From the IMG/VR virus record IMGVR_UViG_3300032246_000977, positions 1-64,000 of that record: a stretch of 64,000 nucleotides of DNA. One strand, written 5' to 3'. This DNA comes from a virus. How positions within the stretch are numbered: position 1 is the first letter of the stretch; every line of letters begins with the position of its first letter. Below the pieces are notes generated by a model. The model saw nothing but the letters and a program-made list of their open reading frames with translations. It did not search any database and had not been told where the DNA came from. This document shows, in pieces, positions 40,517 through 49,993 of the stretch. The position numbers and the translations under genes are program-made.

Positions 40517-41928
40517 GCAATAAAGGAGACGAAGTCACAACAGACTTCAAATCAAAATTTTTAGGCGATGCCGAGTTCATGAAAGACAACTTGGGTCCGG
40601 CACTGTGCTTGGCCAAATGGAAACAGGTAAGTCTACACCTGCCCACAGGACTCAATAATAGTTGTTACCATCCACCCTTACACGCAATTCCGGCCGACTT
40701 GCTGGCCGACAATCCCAGTGCCTTACACAACACTCCTTACAAAAAGGAACAACGTAAGATCATGCTGAAACAGGAACGTCCTGCAGAATGTAGCTACTGC
40801 TGGGCTATGGAAGATAACAACAAACTGAGTGATCGTCACTATAGATCAGGCGAACCCTGGGCCGCCAAGGATTTTAATGTTGTAGTAAATTCAAATGGAG
40901 ATGAAGATGTTGTTCCCAGTTATGTTGAAGTTAATTTTAATCATGTTTGTAATCTCAAATGTAGTTATTGCAGTCCACAGTTTAGTTCCTCATGGGCCGA
41001 AGAAGTCTCGCAACATGGAGGGTTTCCTACTAGCACTGTTCACAATGATCCCAGTCACTTTGTTGGCCGTAATCGTCCTATTCCTGTAAGAGAAGACAAC
41101 CCTTATGTAGATGCATTTTGGTCTTGGTGGCCAACCCTGTATCCAGAGCTAGAACATTTCCGCATGACTGGTGGCGAGCCCATGTTGGACAAGAATACCT
41201 ATCGTGTGTTTGACTATGTGTTGGCCAATCCCAAACCCAATTTGCATTTAAATGTAACTAGTAACTTTAGTGTAGATGAAAAGTCGTGGCAACGGTACAA
41301 GGGCTATGTTAAAGAGCTGTGCGAGGGTGAAAAAATTGAACACTTTATGCAGTACGTTAGTTTAGATAGTTGGGACGAGCAAGCTGAATACATCAGACAC
41401 GGACTTGATATGGACTTGTTATGGGATCGAGTCAATCAATTCCTAACAGAAATACCCGGACGTAACAGCATTACATTTATTGTAACAATGAACAATCTCA
41501 GTGTCACTGGTTTGCCTGCCTTGTTTGCTGGCATACTAGGACTTAGAAAAATTTACAGTACGACATATCAGCGAGTATGGTTTGACACGCCAGTGTTGCG
41601 AACTCCGACCTGGCAAAGCCTACAACTACTTCCAGAAAGCTATGTGGAACAACTAGAACATCTTTGGGCTTGGATGTTACGTCAAATTGAAACAGAAGAA
41701 ACACGTTTTCAAGGATTCAAGGATTATGAAATAGCTCGCTTAGACAGAGACATAGCGTGGATGCGTGACGGACAACGATTAGATCCTAATTACATTAATC
41801 AACAGAAAGCAGACTTTTATCGTTTCTTTAACGAGCACGATCGCAGGCGTGGCACAGACTTTATAAAGACATTTCCAGAAATGACCGCTTGGTGGAAGGA
41901 GTGCGAATACCATGCTAGGCAATCGTAA
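40513..41928 (+). CDS. radical SAM enzyme 1 with N-terminal four-Cys module
   Basis: 471 residues. The radical SAM 4Fe-4S site is CNLKCSYC (C146, C150, C153), followed by the SAM-binding GGEP motif in RMTGGEPMLDKNTY. Ahead of the barrel, C32, C51, C93 and C96 (the last two in ECSYCW) form a spacing repeated in the other five radical SAM proteins, suggesting an auxiliary cluster domain of SPASM/twitch type. The C-terminal end has HDRRRGTDFIKTFPEM, shared with radical SAM 2. It should cleave SAM to a 5'-deoxyadenosyl radical; substrate unknown. ATGA overlap with the upstream glycosyltransferase-like gene. Confidence 0.85.
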   Translation: MSNKGDEVTTDFKSKFLGDAEFMKDNLGPALCLAKWKQVSLHLPTGLNNSCYHPPLHAIPADLLADNPSALHNTPYKKEQRKIMLKQERPAECSYCWAMEDNNKLSDRHYRSGEPWAAKDFNVVVNSNGDEDVVPSYVEVNFNHVCNLKCSYCSPQFSSSWAEEVSQHGGFPTSTVHNDPSHFVGRNRPIPVREDNPYVDAFWSWWPTLYPELEHFRMTGGEPMLDKNTYRVFDYVLANPKPNLHLNVTSNFSVDEKSWQRYKGYVKELCEGEKIEHFMQYVSLDSWDEQAEYIRHGLDMDLLWDRVNQFLTEIPGRNSITFIVTMNNLSVTGLPALFAGILGLRKIYSTTYQRVWFDTPVLRTPTWQSLQLLPESYVEQLEHLWAWMLRQIETEETRFQGFKDYEIARLDRDIAWMRDGQRLDPNYINQQKADFYRFFNEHDRRRGTDFIKTFPEMTAWWKECEYHARQS

Positions 41929-43066
41929 TTTGATCCTTGACACAATGAGTGAAGTGTATGAGGAATTGTTGCCATACGCTACCGCAACGTTTATTCATTA
42001 CGGAGATCACAAACCTGTTCCTGATAGCGTGTATGTATTGGGGCGCCAACAGGTAGTTGAAAATGTAGATAAGTTTAAACGCATGGCCGAAGACCCTGCG
42101 TATACTATGGTGTTTGGCAACAGTGCTGAGGGTAGTAGCACATTAATTGCTCAACTGCGTGTGCTAGGGCTCGAAGAGCTAGTGTTAAGCAATAAAATTT
42201 TGTTGATCAGTGGCGGCGACATAGAAGCTCCATATCCGTACATGTTACACGATCATTTTTTGATTAGAATTTTAGACTACGATGAAAACATTGACGAAAT
42301 GAAACGCACAGAGGAGATTTTTAGTAAAACTGACAAGCCCTATAAGTTTTTATTTTTAAATGGCCGTGCTAGACCGCATAGAAAATATCTTTGGGAGCAT
42401 TTTAAACGTCGCGGACTGCTGGACAACTCTTTATGGACTGTGTTAGACAGCAGACCCACTGTGGTTAGAAATTTTAATTTTTACGAAGACGGCACAAATG
42501 TCATGGCCACAAACACGCCTTTGCAAAGTTTGCCCGTCGAGTACGAAGTTGCTAGATATTGCAACGATCAACGAGATCCCAATGATTGGTCGTGGGCCGG
42601 ACCGCCTGATCGTACCTTTGTAAAAAATGACTTATTTGATAATCAATGGGGCGAAATATATCTCAATGCTGAACCCTATATTGATACCTACTTTAGCGTA
42701 GTAACCGAAACTGTGTACGATTACCCCTACAGCTTTAGAACAGAAAAAATAGCCAAACCATTGGCAATGGGGCATCCATGGATATGTGCCACTAGCTGTG
42801 GCTGGTATCGAGACATACACGATATAGGATTCCGTACATTCAACGGCATCATTGATGAAAGTTTTGATTTGATCGACAATGATCAAGACAGAATGGACAG
42901 AATTATAACAGTAGTTGACGACTTATGTCAACAAGACCTTGCAAGTTTTGTCAAAGAATGTTATAATGTATGTAAATACAATCAGCAACATCTCGCGGAA
43001 ATCAGTATCAAAGTACGCAAAGAATTTCCCGATCGCTTTAGCCAATTTATCAAAAAATATCAATGA
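41912..43066 (+). CDS. glycosyltransferase-like protein with EK-x2-KP motif
   Basis: 384 residues. Middle segment KFLFLNGRARPHRKYLWEHF, then RTEKIAKPLAMGHPWICATS (276-295) and IHDIGFRTFNGIIDESFD, the same order as in the proteins at 53600 and 54789. The pattern resembles the nucleotide-sugar site of GT10/GT47-like glycosyltransferases of the GT-B type. Lies between radical SAM 1 and the sulfotransferase-like gene, overlapping both (17 and 4 bp). Substrate unknown. Confidence 0.5.
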   Translation: MLGNRNLILDTMSEVYEELLPYATATFIHYGDHKPVPDSVYVLGRQQVVENVDKFKRMAEDPAYTMVFGNSAEGSSTLIAQLRVLGLEELVLSNKILLISGGDIEAPYPYMLHDHFLIRILDYDENIDEMKRTEEIFSKTDKPYKFLFLNGRARPHRKYLWEHFKRRGLLDNSLWTVLDSRPTVVRNFNFYEDGTNVMATNTPLQSLPVEYEVARYCNDQRDPNDWSWAGPPDRTFVKNDLFDNQWGEIYLNAEPYIDTYFSVVTETVYDYPYSFRTEKIAKPLAMGHPWICATSCGWYRDIHDIGFRTFNGIIDESFDLIDNDQDRMDRIITVVDDLCQQDLASFVKECYNVCKYNQQHLAEISIKVRKEFPDRFSQFIKKYQ

Positions 43067-43674
43067 ATGATTTTAAAATATCACTTACTAACTATAGCTT
43101 TGAAGTTCCAGCAGAGTGGAACATAGTGATAATTGCCAACTATCGTACTGGCAGTACAGCCCTGGGCGATCTTTTGAGTCAGCTCACCGGATTGCCATTT
43201 ATGGATGAAGTCTTTCATTATTGCCCAACAGCTAGAACAGGTGAGTTTGACCCTGAAAAACAATCTGTAATAAAAATTATGCCGGACCATTTACCACCGG
43301 AAGAGCACTGGGATTGTTTGTTCAATGATTCTTTTATTATTGGATTGTATCGAGAAGATTTCGCAGCACAAGCATTGAGTTTTGGTATTTCTAGATATCT
43401 CAATGTTTGGCACCAAGAAAAAAACACCGACGCAGTTATCAAAAACCCAAGCATAGACATACCATTCAGGCACATTATAGGCCCAGCCAAGGCTCTTTGG
43501 CGTAATCAACAACGGTGGAAAGACTGTCGGAGCTTTTTTGACATCGAGCTATGTTATGAACGGCTCCTACCAGACTTGGCCAAGTCTTGTTATGATGCTA
43601 TGCCTAAATTAGATTTGTATAATCAAAAACTAGAACAGCTAAGAACACAAGTAGAAAGATGGCAACATGAATGA
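43063..43674 (+). CDS. sulfotransferase-like protein
   Basis: 203 residues. The N-terminal ANYRTGSTALGDLLSQLTGL (25-44) fits the 5'-phosphosulfate loop of PAPS-dependent sulfotransferases, and GLYREDFAAQALSFGIS (R97, S106) fits the 3'-phosphate-binding Arg/Ser pair of Stf0-like bacterial enzymes. It would move sulfate from PAPS to a hydroxyl group, perhaps on a sugar. Shorter than typical Stf0 (about 260 residues). Set between radical SAM genes with overlaps on both sides, so it is probably part of the same pathway. A kinase or other P-loop fold is a less likely alternative. Confidence 0.6.
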   Translation: MNDFKISLTNYSFEVPAEWNIVIIANYRTGSTALGDLLSQLTGLPFMDEVFHYCPTARTGEFDPEKQSVIKIMPDHLPPEEHWDCLFNDSFIIGLYREDFAAQALSFGISRYLNVWHQEKNTDAVIKNPSIDIPFRHIIGPAKALWRNQQRWKDCRSFFDIELCYERLLPDLAKSCYDAMPKLDLYNQKLEQLRTQVERWQHE

Positions 43675-45004
43675 TTTAGATTTTAAACAAAATATTTTAG
43701 ACAATCTGAGCTCTAGCTTTTGTGCAGCCAAATGGTACAATGCTACCATCTGGTTGGGCTCAGGGCAAACAACCAGTTGCCATCATCCGCCCGCACACAG
43801 TATAGATTTGGAAGAAATTAAAACTCGTCCCAGTGCTATACACAACACAGTAGAAAAGAAAATAGATCGATTAAACATGCAGTTGGGCAATCGCCCCAAG
43901 GGTTGCGAATACTGCTGGAAGATCGAAGACATGGGTCGAGATAGTATCAGCGACCGTGTATACAAAAGTAAAATTTACTCTATAGAGGCCCTAGATGAAG
44001 CACACAAAACTCCGCATCAAGATGATGTCAATCTTCGCACACTTGAAATTGCGTTCGATCGCACTTGCCAATTTGCTTGTAGCTATTGTAACCCTGCTTT
44101 CTCTAGCACATGGGTTAAAGACATACAACGCAACGGCCCCTATGAGTCCTTGGTGTCTGATGGGCGTGGCCACTTTACTCATGCTCACGATACGGCTCAA
44201 CTATACCGGTTTGGTGAAACTAATCCCTATGTTGAAGCGTTTTTTAAGTGGTGGGAAACAGACCTTCATAAAACTCTTCAAGAACTGAGAATCACCGGTG
44301 GAGAGCCACTCATGTCAGGCGAAACTTGGAAGTTGCTAGACTGGTTCAAGACCAATCAAGGTAAGAGTACAACACGTCTAGCTATTAACAGTAACCTAGG
44401 TGCAGAAGTAGACATTGATCGTTTGTTGGGCAGCATAGAAGGATTAGAAGTAGACATTTATACCAGCAACGAAAGTATAGGGGCACAAGCAGAATACATC
44501 CGTGATGGGCTAAACTATCGTCAATGGGTTAACAATGTACAACGTATTGCAACCAGTGACCGTGTTCGCGGGGTACACATAATGAATACTATTAATGCAT
44601 TGTGTTTGGAAAGTTTGACTGAATTCCTTGACATGGTATTATGGTTCAAATTGATACATGGACGAGAAAAGATTAGTTTTACTTTAAACATACTGAGATT
44701 TCCTAGCTTTCAAAGTCCGCTGGTGTTGCCCAATGATATTAGGTCTCGTCACAAGGAAAAGTTAGAACAGTGGCTGACTACAAATGCCGATAACCCATTG
44801 TTGCACGAACACGAAGTTAACCACATGCAAAGATTAATTGATTACTTAGATATAGTTAAAACGCCGCACTCAGATGCATTTGACATGCCAAAGCTACACA
44901 ATGATTTTAAACAGTTCTTTACACAATATGATCAGCGTCGTGGAAAAGATTTTGCTCAAACATTTCCTGCATTAAAAGATTGGTACAATGACATACAAGT
45001 ATAA
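43667..45004 (+). CDS. radical SAM enzyme 2 with N-terminal four-Cys module
   Basis: 445 residues. Radical SAM site CQFACSYC (C134, C138, C141), SAM-binding motif RITGGEPLMSGETW, and N-terminal C19, C38, C80, C83 (GCEYCW) in the same spacing as radical SAM 1 (18, 41 and 2 residues between them). The C-terminal YDQRRGKDFAQTFPAL matches radical SAM 1 (DRRRGTDFIKTFPEM), so these two are the closest pair in the set. Overlaps the sulfotransferase-like gene by 8 bp and the next radical SAM gene by 17 bp. Substrate unknown. Confidence 0.85.
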   Translation: MNDLDFKQNILDNLSSSFCAAKWYNATIWLGSGQTTSCHHPPAHSIDLEEIKTRPSAIHNTVEKKIDRLNMQLGNRPKGCEYCWKIEDMGRDSISDRVYKSKIYSIEALDEAHKTPHQDDVNLRTLEIAFDRTCQFACSYCNPAFSSTWVKDIQRNGPYESLVSDGRGHFTHAHDTAQLYRFGETNPYVEAFFKWWETDLHKTLQELRITGGEPLMSGETWKLLDWFKTNQGKSTTRLAINSNLGAEVDIDRLLGSIEGLEVDIYTSNESIGAQAEYIRDGLNYRQWVNNVQRIATSDRVRGVHIMNTINALCLESLTEFLDMVLWFKLIHGREKISFTLNILRFPSFQSPLVLPNDIRSRHKEKLEQWLTTNADNPLLHEHEVNHMQRLIDYLDIVKTPHSDAFDMPKLHNDFKQFFTQYDQRRGKDFAQTFPALKDWYNDIQV

Positions 45005-46244
45005 CTCAGCAGATTTAGTCAGGCCGGTAGAGTTAACAGAGCGTGAAGAATTCTTATTACGAGATTCTAAAACATTCTGCATATACCCCTGGATACACTT
45101 ACACGCATATCCAACAGGTGAAGCATATCCTTGCTGTCATGCCGAAATGGCTTATCCAGTAGGCAATACCAAATTTAAAACCTTAGAAACAATATACCGT
45201 GATGCACCCATGCGTGGGCTTAGAGAGGACATGTTGAACGAGCGACCTAATCCTGCCTGTGGTCGTTGTTACGAGCAAGAAGAGTCAGGTTTCTTTTCAG
45301 GACGTCGCAGTGCCAACAAGCATCACGGGCATCATATCAAACGTATTGACGATGACAAGTTTCAAATGAGCTATTGGGATATTCGCTTCAGTAATTTGTG
45401 TAATCTCAGTTGCCGTAGTTGCGGGCATATCTTTAGCTCAAGTTGGTATCAAGATCAAGCCAAGTTGGCCGGCGGTACATGGAAGGAACAGAATGTAGCC
45501 CTAAATTATGCTGGGCGTACTGAAACAGACATGTGGGAACAACTGATTCCACACCTGGACTATGTGGAACAAATATACTTTGCTGGTGGCGAGCCGCTGA
45601 TGATGGCCGAACACTATAATATCCTAGATGAACTAGAACGTCGCGGGCGATTTGATGTGCGTTTAATTTACAATACTAACTTTACACATATCAAACTAAA
45701 AGATCGTATGGTTTTTGATTATTGGCGTAAGTTTGACAGTGTAGCAGTAGGAGCCAGTTTAGATGCCATGGGCCCACGTGCGGAGTATATACGTCGAGGC
45801 ACAGATTGGGACACAGTAGAACGTAACCGTGAGCAAATGATGACTATATGTCCTAATGTAGACTTTTACATTAGTCCTACATTAAGTATTATGAACGCAC
45901 TACACCTGCCTCAATTCCATAGAACCTGGGTAGACAAAGGTTTGATCCGACCACAAGACCTAAACGTAAATATCTTGCAAGACCCTGCACACTTCCGTAT
46001 TGACATTGCACCTATAAAGTACAAACAACGTATTCGCTTGGCCTACGAAGAACATTTGTCGTGGTTACGCCCGTTGGATCCGCTTAATCGTGCCACTGTG
46101 GGTTTTGAAAGTGCCGTTAACTTCTTAATGGCCACAGACAATTCTGCACTTGTTCCTAAGTTTTGGAGCAAGACCAATGAACTAGATTCTATACGCAATG
46201 AAAATATATTAGATATAATTCCAGAACTAGAGGCATTGACATGA
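44988..46244 (+). CDS. radical SAM enzyme 3 with N-terminal four-Cys module
   Basis: 418 residues. N-terminal cluster candidates C31 (FCIYPWIHLHAYPTGEAYPC), C49/C50, C91 and C94 (CGRC), with the SPASM-like beginning C-x2-P-W...G-x-x-x-P-C-C. The radical SAM site is CNLSCRSC (C138, C142, C145), followed by FSSSW and later YFAGGEPLMMAEHY. Length and plan fit the compact radical SAM proteins found in some phages and in SPASM families that modify peptides or sugars. Overlaps its neighbours by 17 and 4 bp. Confidence 0.85.
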   Translation: MTYKYNSADLVRPVELTEREEFLLRDSKTFCIYPWIHLHAYPTGEAYPCCHAEMAYPVGNTKFKTLETIYRDAPMRGLREDMLNERPNPACGRCYEQEESGFFSGRRSANKHHGHHIKRIDDDKFQMSYWDIRFSNLCNLSCRSCGHIFSSSWYQDQAKLAGGTWKEQNVALNYAGRTETDMWEQLIPHLDYVEQIYFAGGEPLMMAEHYNILDELERRGRFDVRLIYNTNFTHIKLKDRMVFDYWRKFDSVAVGASLDAMGPRAEYIRRGTDWDTVERNREQMMTICPNVDFYISPTLSIMNALHLPQFHRTWVDKGLIRPQDLNVNILQDPAHFRIDIAPIKYKQRIRLAYEEHLSWLRPLDPLNRATVGFESAVNFLMATDNSALVPKFWSKTNELDSIRNENILDIIPELEALT

Positions 46245-47464
46245 ACATACCACATGATAAGTTCTGCGTACTGCCTTGGGTCAGTTTAGAAACTAGTCCT
46301 ATTGGTACTGTACGTCCTTGCTGTTTGGCCGATGACGAAATCACTGACAATGCTGGAGATAAATTTGATTTAAATCATGCCAGTTTTCCTGCTATACAAA
46401 ACAGCCAGTACATGCGAGATCTACGCAGAGAATTTTTAGATGGTAAACAACCACAGACTTGCCGCAAGTGTTGGCGGGAAGAACGTGCTGGTCGCACCAG
46501 TAAACGTATGCATACACTAGATAGACTCAAACACATGTTGCCTGAGCAAGACTGGACTATTGACGCAAAGCCGTTGATGTTTTTAGATCTTAAACTGGGT
46601 AATATATGTAACTTGAAATGTCGCATATGTGGTTCATGGTCATCAAGTACCTTTGCGGTTGAAGAGCTCGATAATTTAACTGATGCTCAATTGGTTGATC
46701 GTAAAACAAATCATCATTATAAAATGCTACGTGCAGGTGCGTGGCCTAAAGAAAATCCCACGTTTTGGTCTGAAATGGATCAAATTGTTGACCAGGTTCG
46801 CTACATTGAATTCACTGGCGGCGAACCATTTATGATACAAGAACACTTTGATTTACTACAACGCTTGGTTGATCAGGGCTGTGCTGGACAAATTGAAATA
46901 CACTACAACACCAACGGTACACAATATCCAGAGCATGCCGCAGAAATTTGGCAACACTTTCAATTGGTTGAAATAGCATTTAGCATTGATGATGTTGGAG
47001 CACGGTTTGAATATCAACGTTCAAATGCTGTATGGACAGAAGTGTGTGCCAACATTGAACGTTTTCGATTATTAAGAAGTCAATACTCTAACATACAATT
47101 GCAGGTGTGCTCCACAGTCAATGTGTTTAATGTTTACTATCTTGAACAACTGGCCAACTGGATCAACACACAAGGATTTGATTTTATCTACTGGAACATG
47201 ATGCACGATGCCTACTATTTCAGTATTGCTACCCTGCCTGAATCAGCCAAACAGGCCATAGCTGATCGATTAGCAACCGCCCAGGTAGATGATCGAACCC
47301 GTCAAGAATTTGACCATGTAATAGATTTTATGAACCGTGGTGCCAGTCTGGATGGCAACTTGTTACGCGAACAAATTGCTATTTTAGATGGTCGTCGTGG
47401 AGAAAGTCTCACCGACATCGAGCCAGAATTTGCCAAGTTAATTGAATATCATGTCCACTCTTAA
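46241..47464 (+). CDS. radical SAM enzyme 4 with N-terminal four-Cys module
   Basis: 407 residues. N-terminal FCVLPWVSLETSPIGTVRPC gives C9 and C27/C28, then C74 and C77 (TCRKCW). Radical SAM site CNLKCRIC (C123, C127, C130), followed by SSSTF and EFTGGEPFMIQEHF. The C-terminal LDGRRGESLTDIEPEF recalls the RRG ending of radical SAM 1 and 2. ATGA overlap with the preceding gene; the next start lies 14 bp inside its 3' end. Confidence 0.85.
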   Translation: MNIPHDKFCVLPWVSLETSPIGTVRPCCLADDEITDNAGDKFDLNHASFPAIQNSQYMRDLRREFLDGKQPQTCRKCWREERAGRTSKRMHTLDRLKHMLPEQDWTIDAKPLMFLDLKLGNICNLKCRICGSWSSSTFAVEELDNLTDAQLVDRKTNHHYKMLRAGAWPKENPTFWSEMDQIVDQVRYIEFTGGEPFMIQEHFDLLQRLVDQGCAGQIEIHYNTNGTQYPEHAAEIWQHFQLVEIAFSIDDVGARFEYQRSNAVWTEVCANIERFRLLRSQYSNIQLQVCSTVNVFNVYYLEQLANWINTQGFDFIYWNMMHDAYYFSIATLPESAKQAIADRLATAQVDDRTRQEFDHVIDFMNRGASLDGNLLREQIAILDGRRGESLTDIEPEFAKLIEYHVHS

Positions 47465-48707
47465 ACAAATAATTGATCCACGCATTTATCGAGCACAAGC
47501 CGGACCTGACTGGCCAGCGTTTGAAGACTTTGTTACTGGAGCCACCGTTGCGGACCCAGAGATACAACAGGAACTGGATCAATTTGTTCGAGAGCAGACT
47601 GAAAATTATCAAGCAATCATCCTGTCTGGCGATGCTATTGCACTGGGTAATCAACAACGTCAGCAACAGGTATTTTTTAATAAACAATTAACCGGCGTTA
47701 ATCCTTGCCGTGTTCCTTGGAATACTCTGGGTATTAATACCAATGGACAGGTGTATATCTGTTACAGCCCTAGTTGGATTCCAAAATTTGTGGGCAATAT
47801 ACTGCAATGCACCGACATATATGATGTATTAAATTCAACTACAGCACAGCAAATTAGACAAGAAATCCTAGCTGGTCGGTATTATTATTGTAATAATCGT
47901 TTGTGTGGATTTTTTGGAGCAATTGAGTCAGAGTCTTATACAACACAACCCACAGATCAAGACCCTATGCCTTTTATTGCGTCTCCAGAATTATTGGTAA
48001 ATCAAATACCCAACGACCTTATTTTTGATTTTGATTATACTTGTAATTTTAAGTGCCCTAGCTGTAGAACAGAAGTAATTAATTGGAATAAAGATCACGT
48101 TATTCGTGGAATTAATAATGGCATAGTACATCAAATTAAAACCCTAATTATTGATCGCATTGACAGCCAGCCTGTAAACATACGCTGGTGCGGTGGCGAG
48201 CCTTTTATTTCAGAAGTCTACATGGACTTGATGAATTATATTGTGGCCACGGGCAAAACAAATATTCAAAGCACAATACAAACCAACGGCAGTTATTTGA
48301 AAAAACATGCGGCATTTTTAAGTGGATTTTTGCCACATGTCAAAGAGCTTAGAATCAGCTTTGATGCTGGCACTGCGGCAACTTATAGTCAGCTCAGAGT
48401 AAATGGCAATTGGGCAACATTACTTGATAATGTACGCTATGTAAAACAGTTAATTGATCAACGTGGGTTCGCCACTCAATTAACCGCGGACTTTGTAGTA
48501 CAAGCCGCTAACTATAAAGAAATTCCAGAGTTTGTAAAAATATGTAATGATATCGGAATAACAAATATTAATCTACAAAAAATGTGGAATTGGGGCACCA
48601 ATAGTCAAAAAGAATTTGATCGCAATAACATCTATAATTCTTCTCATCCTGAATTTAATGATTTAAAACAAATTTTTGAATCAGTTGGGCAAAGGATACT
48701 CTCGTGA
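47451..48707 (+). CDS. radical SAM enzyme 5 with N-terminal extension and four-Cys module
   Basis: 418 residues from ATG at 47451; a TTG at 47442 is possible but weaker. It has about 75 extra N-terminal residues compared with its neighbours, then C86 (CRVPWNTLGINTNGQVYIC, to C104), C147 and C152 with five rather than two residues between the last two Cys, and the radical SAM site CNFKCPSC (C198, C202, C205). The SAM motif is RWCGGEPFISEVYM. It is the most divergent of the six. The start lies within the end of the previous gene. Confidence 0.82.
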   Translation: MSTLKQIIDPRIYRAQAGPDWPAFEDFVTGATVADPEIQQELDQFVREQTENYQAIILSGDAIALGNQQRQQQVFFNKQLTGVNPCRVPWNTLGINTNGQVYICYSPSWIPKFVGNILQCTDIYDVLNSTTAQQIRQEILAGRYYYCNNRLCGFFGAIESESYTTQPTDQDPMPFIASPELLVNQIPNDLIFDFDYTCNFKCPSCRTEVINWNKDHVIRGINNGIVHQIKTLIIDRIDSQPVNIRWCGGEPFISEVYMDLMNYIVATGKTNIQSTIQTNGSYLKKHAAFLSGFLPHVKELRISFDAGTAATYSQLRVNGNWATLLDNVRYVKQLIDQRGFATQLTADFVVQAANYKEIPEFVKICNDIGITNINLQKMWNWGTNSQKEFDRNNIYNSSHPEFNDLKQIFESVGQRILS

Positions 48708-49993
48708 AACCAGACACCTTGTGCATGGCACCGTGGACACACACTTATCTCTCTCCACAAACAGAACGACGCATGTGTTGTGCCAGTCGTGAGCCTGCAC
48801 AGAATTTTGAACAGTATATAGATACCAAGTCGGGCACAGGTCGATATATTCCCATCACGCTAGAAGAGCACTGGAACGGCGAACATATGAAGAGTGTGCG
48901 TCGTCGTATGATGGCTGGAGAAACCTTGCCAGAGTGCGATGTATGCAACAGCAAGCTATTAAACACAGATGTTTATCGCAGTTACTTTAATTGTTTGTTT
49001 GAACACAAGTATGAGTCAGCCATGGCCGCTACACAAGCCGACGGCACAACTACCGTAAAGCCGGTCAGTTGGGACTATCGTTTCAGTAATCTATGTAACT
49101 TTAAATGCCGTACGTGTGGCGATATGTTGAGTAGTGCTTGGGAAAGCGAACAACGCCAGCATGAAATGATTGACTGGTCAAACACCAAAAACAACTGGAT
49201 GAAGCCTGAAGTTCGAGCGGAAATATCTCATTTTCAAGACACACAAATTGAAGCAGAATTCAGTGATGCAGTAGAACAACACCGTGTTGAAGAAGTATAT
49301 TGGGTCGGCGGTGAGCCCTTGATGTACGAACAACACTGGCGTTATATGCAACGTATAATTGAATTAGGAGACGGACCAAATGTTTACGCTAGATATAATA
49401 CTAATCTTAGCCGTGTGGATTATCGCGGTGTTAACCTTTATAGTGACATACTTGCTCGTTTGCGAGACTGGCAAATCTGCGCAAGCCTGGACGGTACAGG
49501 ACGCACAGGAGAATATATCAGAACAGGACTGGATTATAGTAAGTGGCGAGATAATTTTGCCATGGGATTGGACATATCCCGCCACCGGCGACAAATGCGG
49601 ATCGATTTTACCCTCACCCTTCCAGGTTTATTTGAAGTCCAAAACATCCAACAACTCGCAGACGAATTTGGAGTAGATATCTTGGCCAAAGTGGTGTTTT
49701 CATTTACGCCTGACATCATATTAAGCCCACTGGCCTTGCCCAGGCAGTTACTGGACCAGACTGTGGATCGTTTGGTAATCACATTACCGGCAGGTGCTTT
49801 AAAAGAAGTATTGCTACAGTTAAAAACCAGACCAACCTTTGCAGAACAATGGCCTGATACTTTTGAACAGGCACTTGCAAAAGGCAAGCGTCGCGTGTTA
49901 CAATTAGAATCAATCCGTGGAGACACATACACTCTAGCGGATATATTACAACAGGACCCAGAAATTTATGAGTGGTATAACTCGATTACTTGA
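48704..49993 (+). CDS. radical SAM enzyme 6 with N-terminal four-Cys module
   Basis: 429 residues from GTG at 48704, which overlaps the previous stop (GTGA). N-terminal LCMAPWTHTYLSPQTERRMC gives C7 and C25/C26, then C78 and C81 (CDVC). Radical SAM site CNFKCRTC (C131, C135, C138), followed by SSAWESEQ and YWVGGEPLMYEQHW. Closest in plan to radical SAM 3. The 3' end overlaps the next gene by 26 bp. Confidence 0.85.
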   Translation: MKPDTLCMAPWTHTYLSPQTERRMCCASREPAQNFEQYIDTKSGTGRYIPITLEEHWNGEHMKSVRRRMMAGETLPECDVCNSKLLNTDVYRSYFNCLFEHKYESAMAATQADGTTTVKPVSWDYRFSNLCNFKCRTCGDMLSSAWESEQRQHEMIDWSNTKNNWMKPEVRAEISHFQDTQIEAEFSDAVEQHRVEEVYWVGGEPLMYEQHWRYMQRIIELGDGPNVYARYNTNLSRVDYRGVNLYSDILARLRDWQICASLDGTGRTGEYIRTGLDYSKWRDNFAMGLDISRHRRQMRIDFTLTLPGLFEVQNIQQLADEFGVDILAKVVFSFTPDIILSPLALPRQLLDQTVDRLVITLPAGALKEVLLQLKTRPTFAEQWPDTFEQALAKGKRRVLQLESIRGDTYTLADILQQDPEIYEWYNSIT

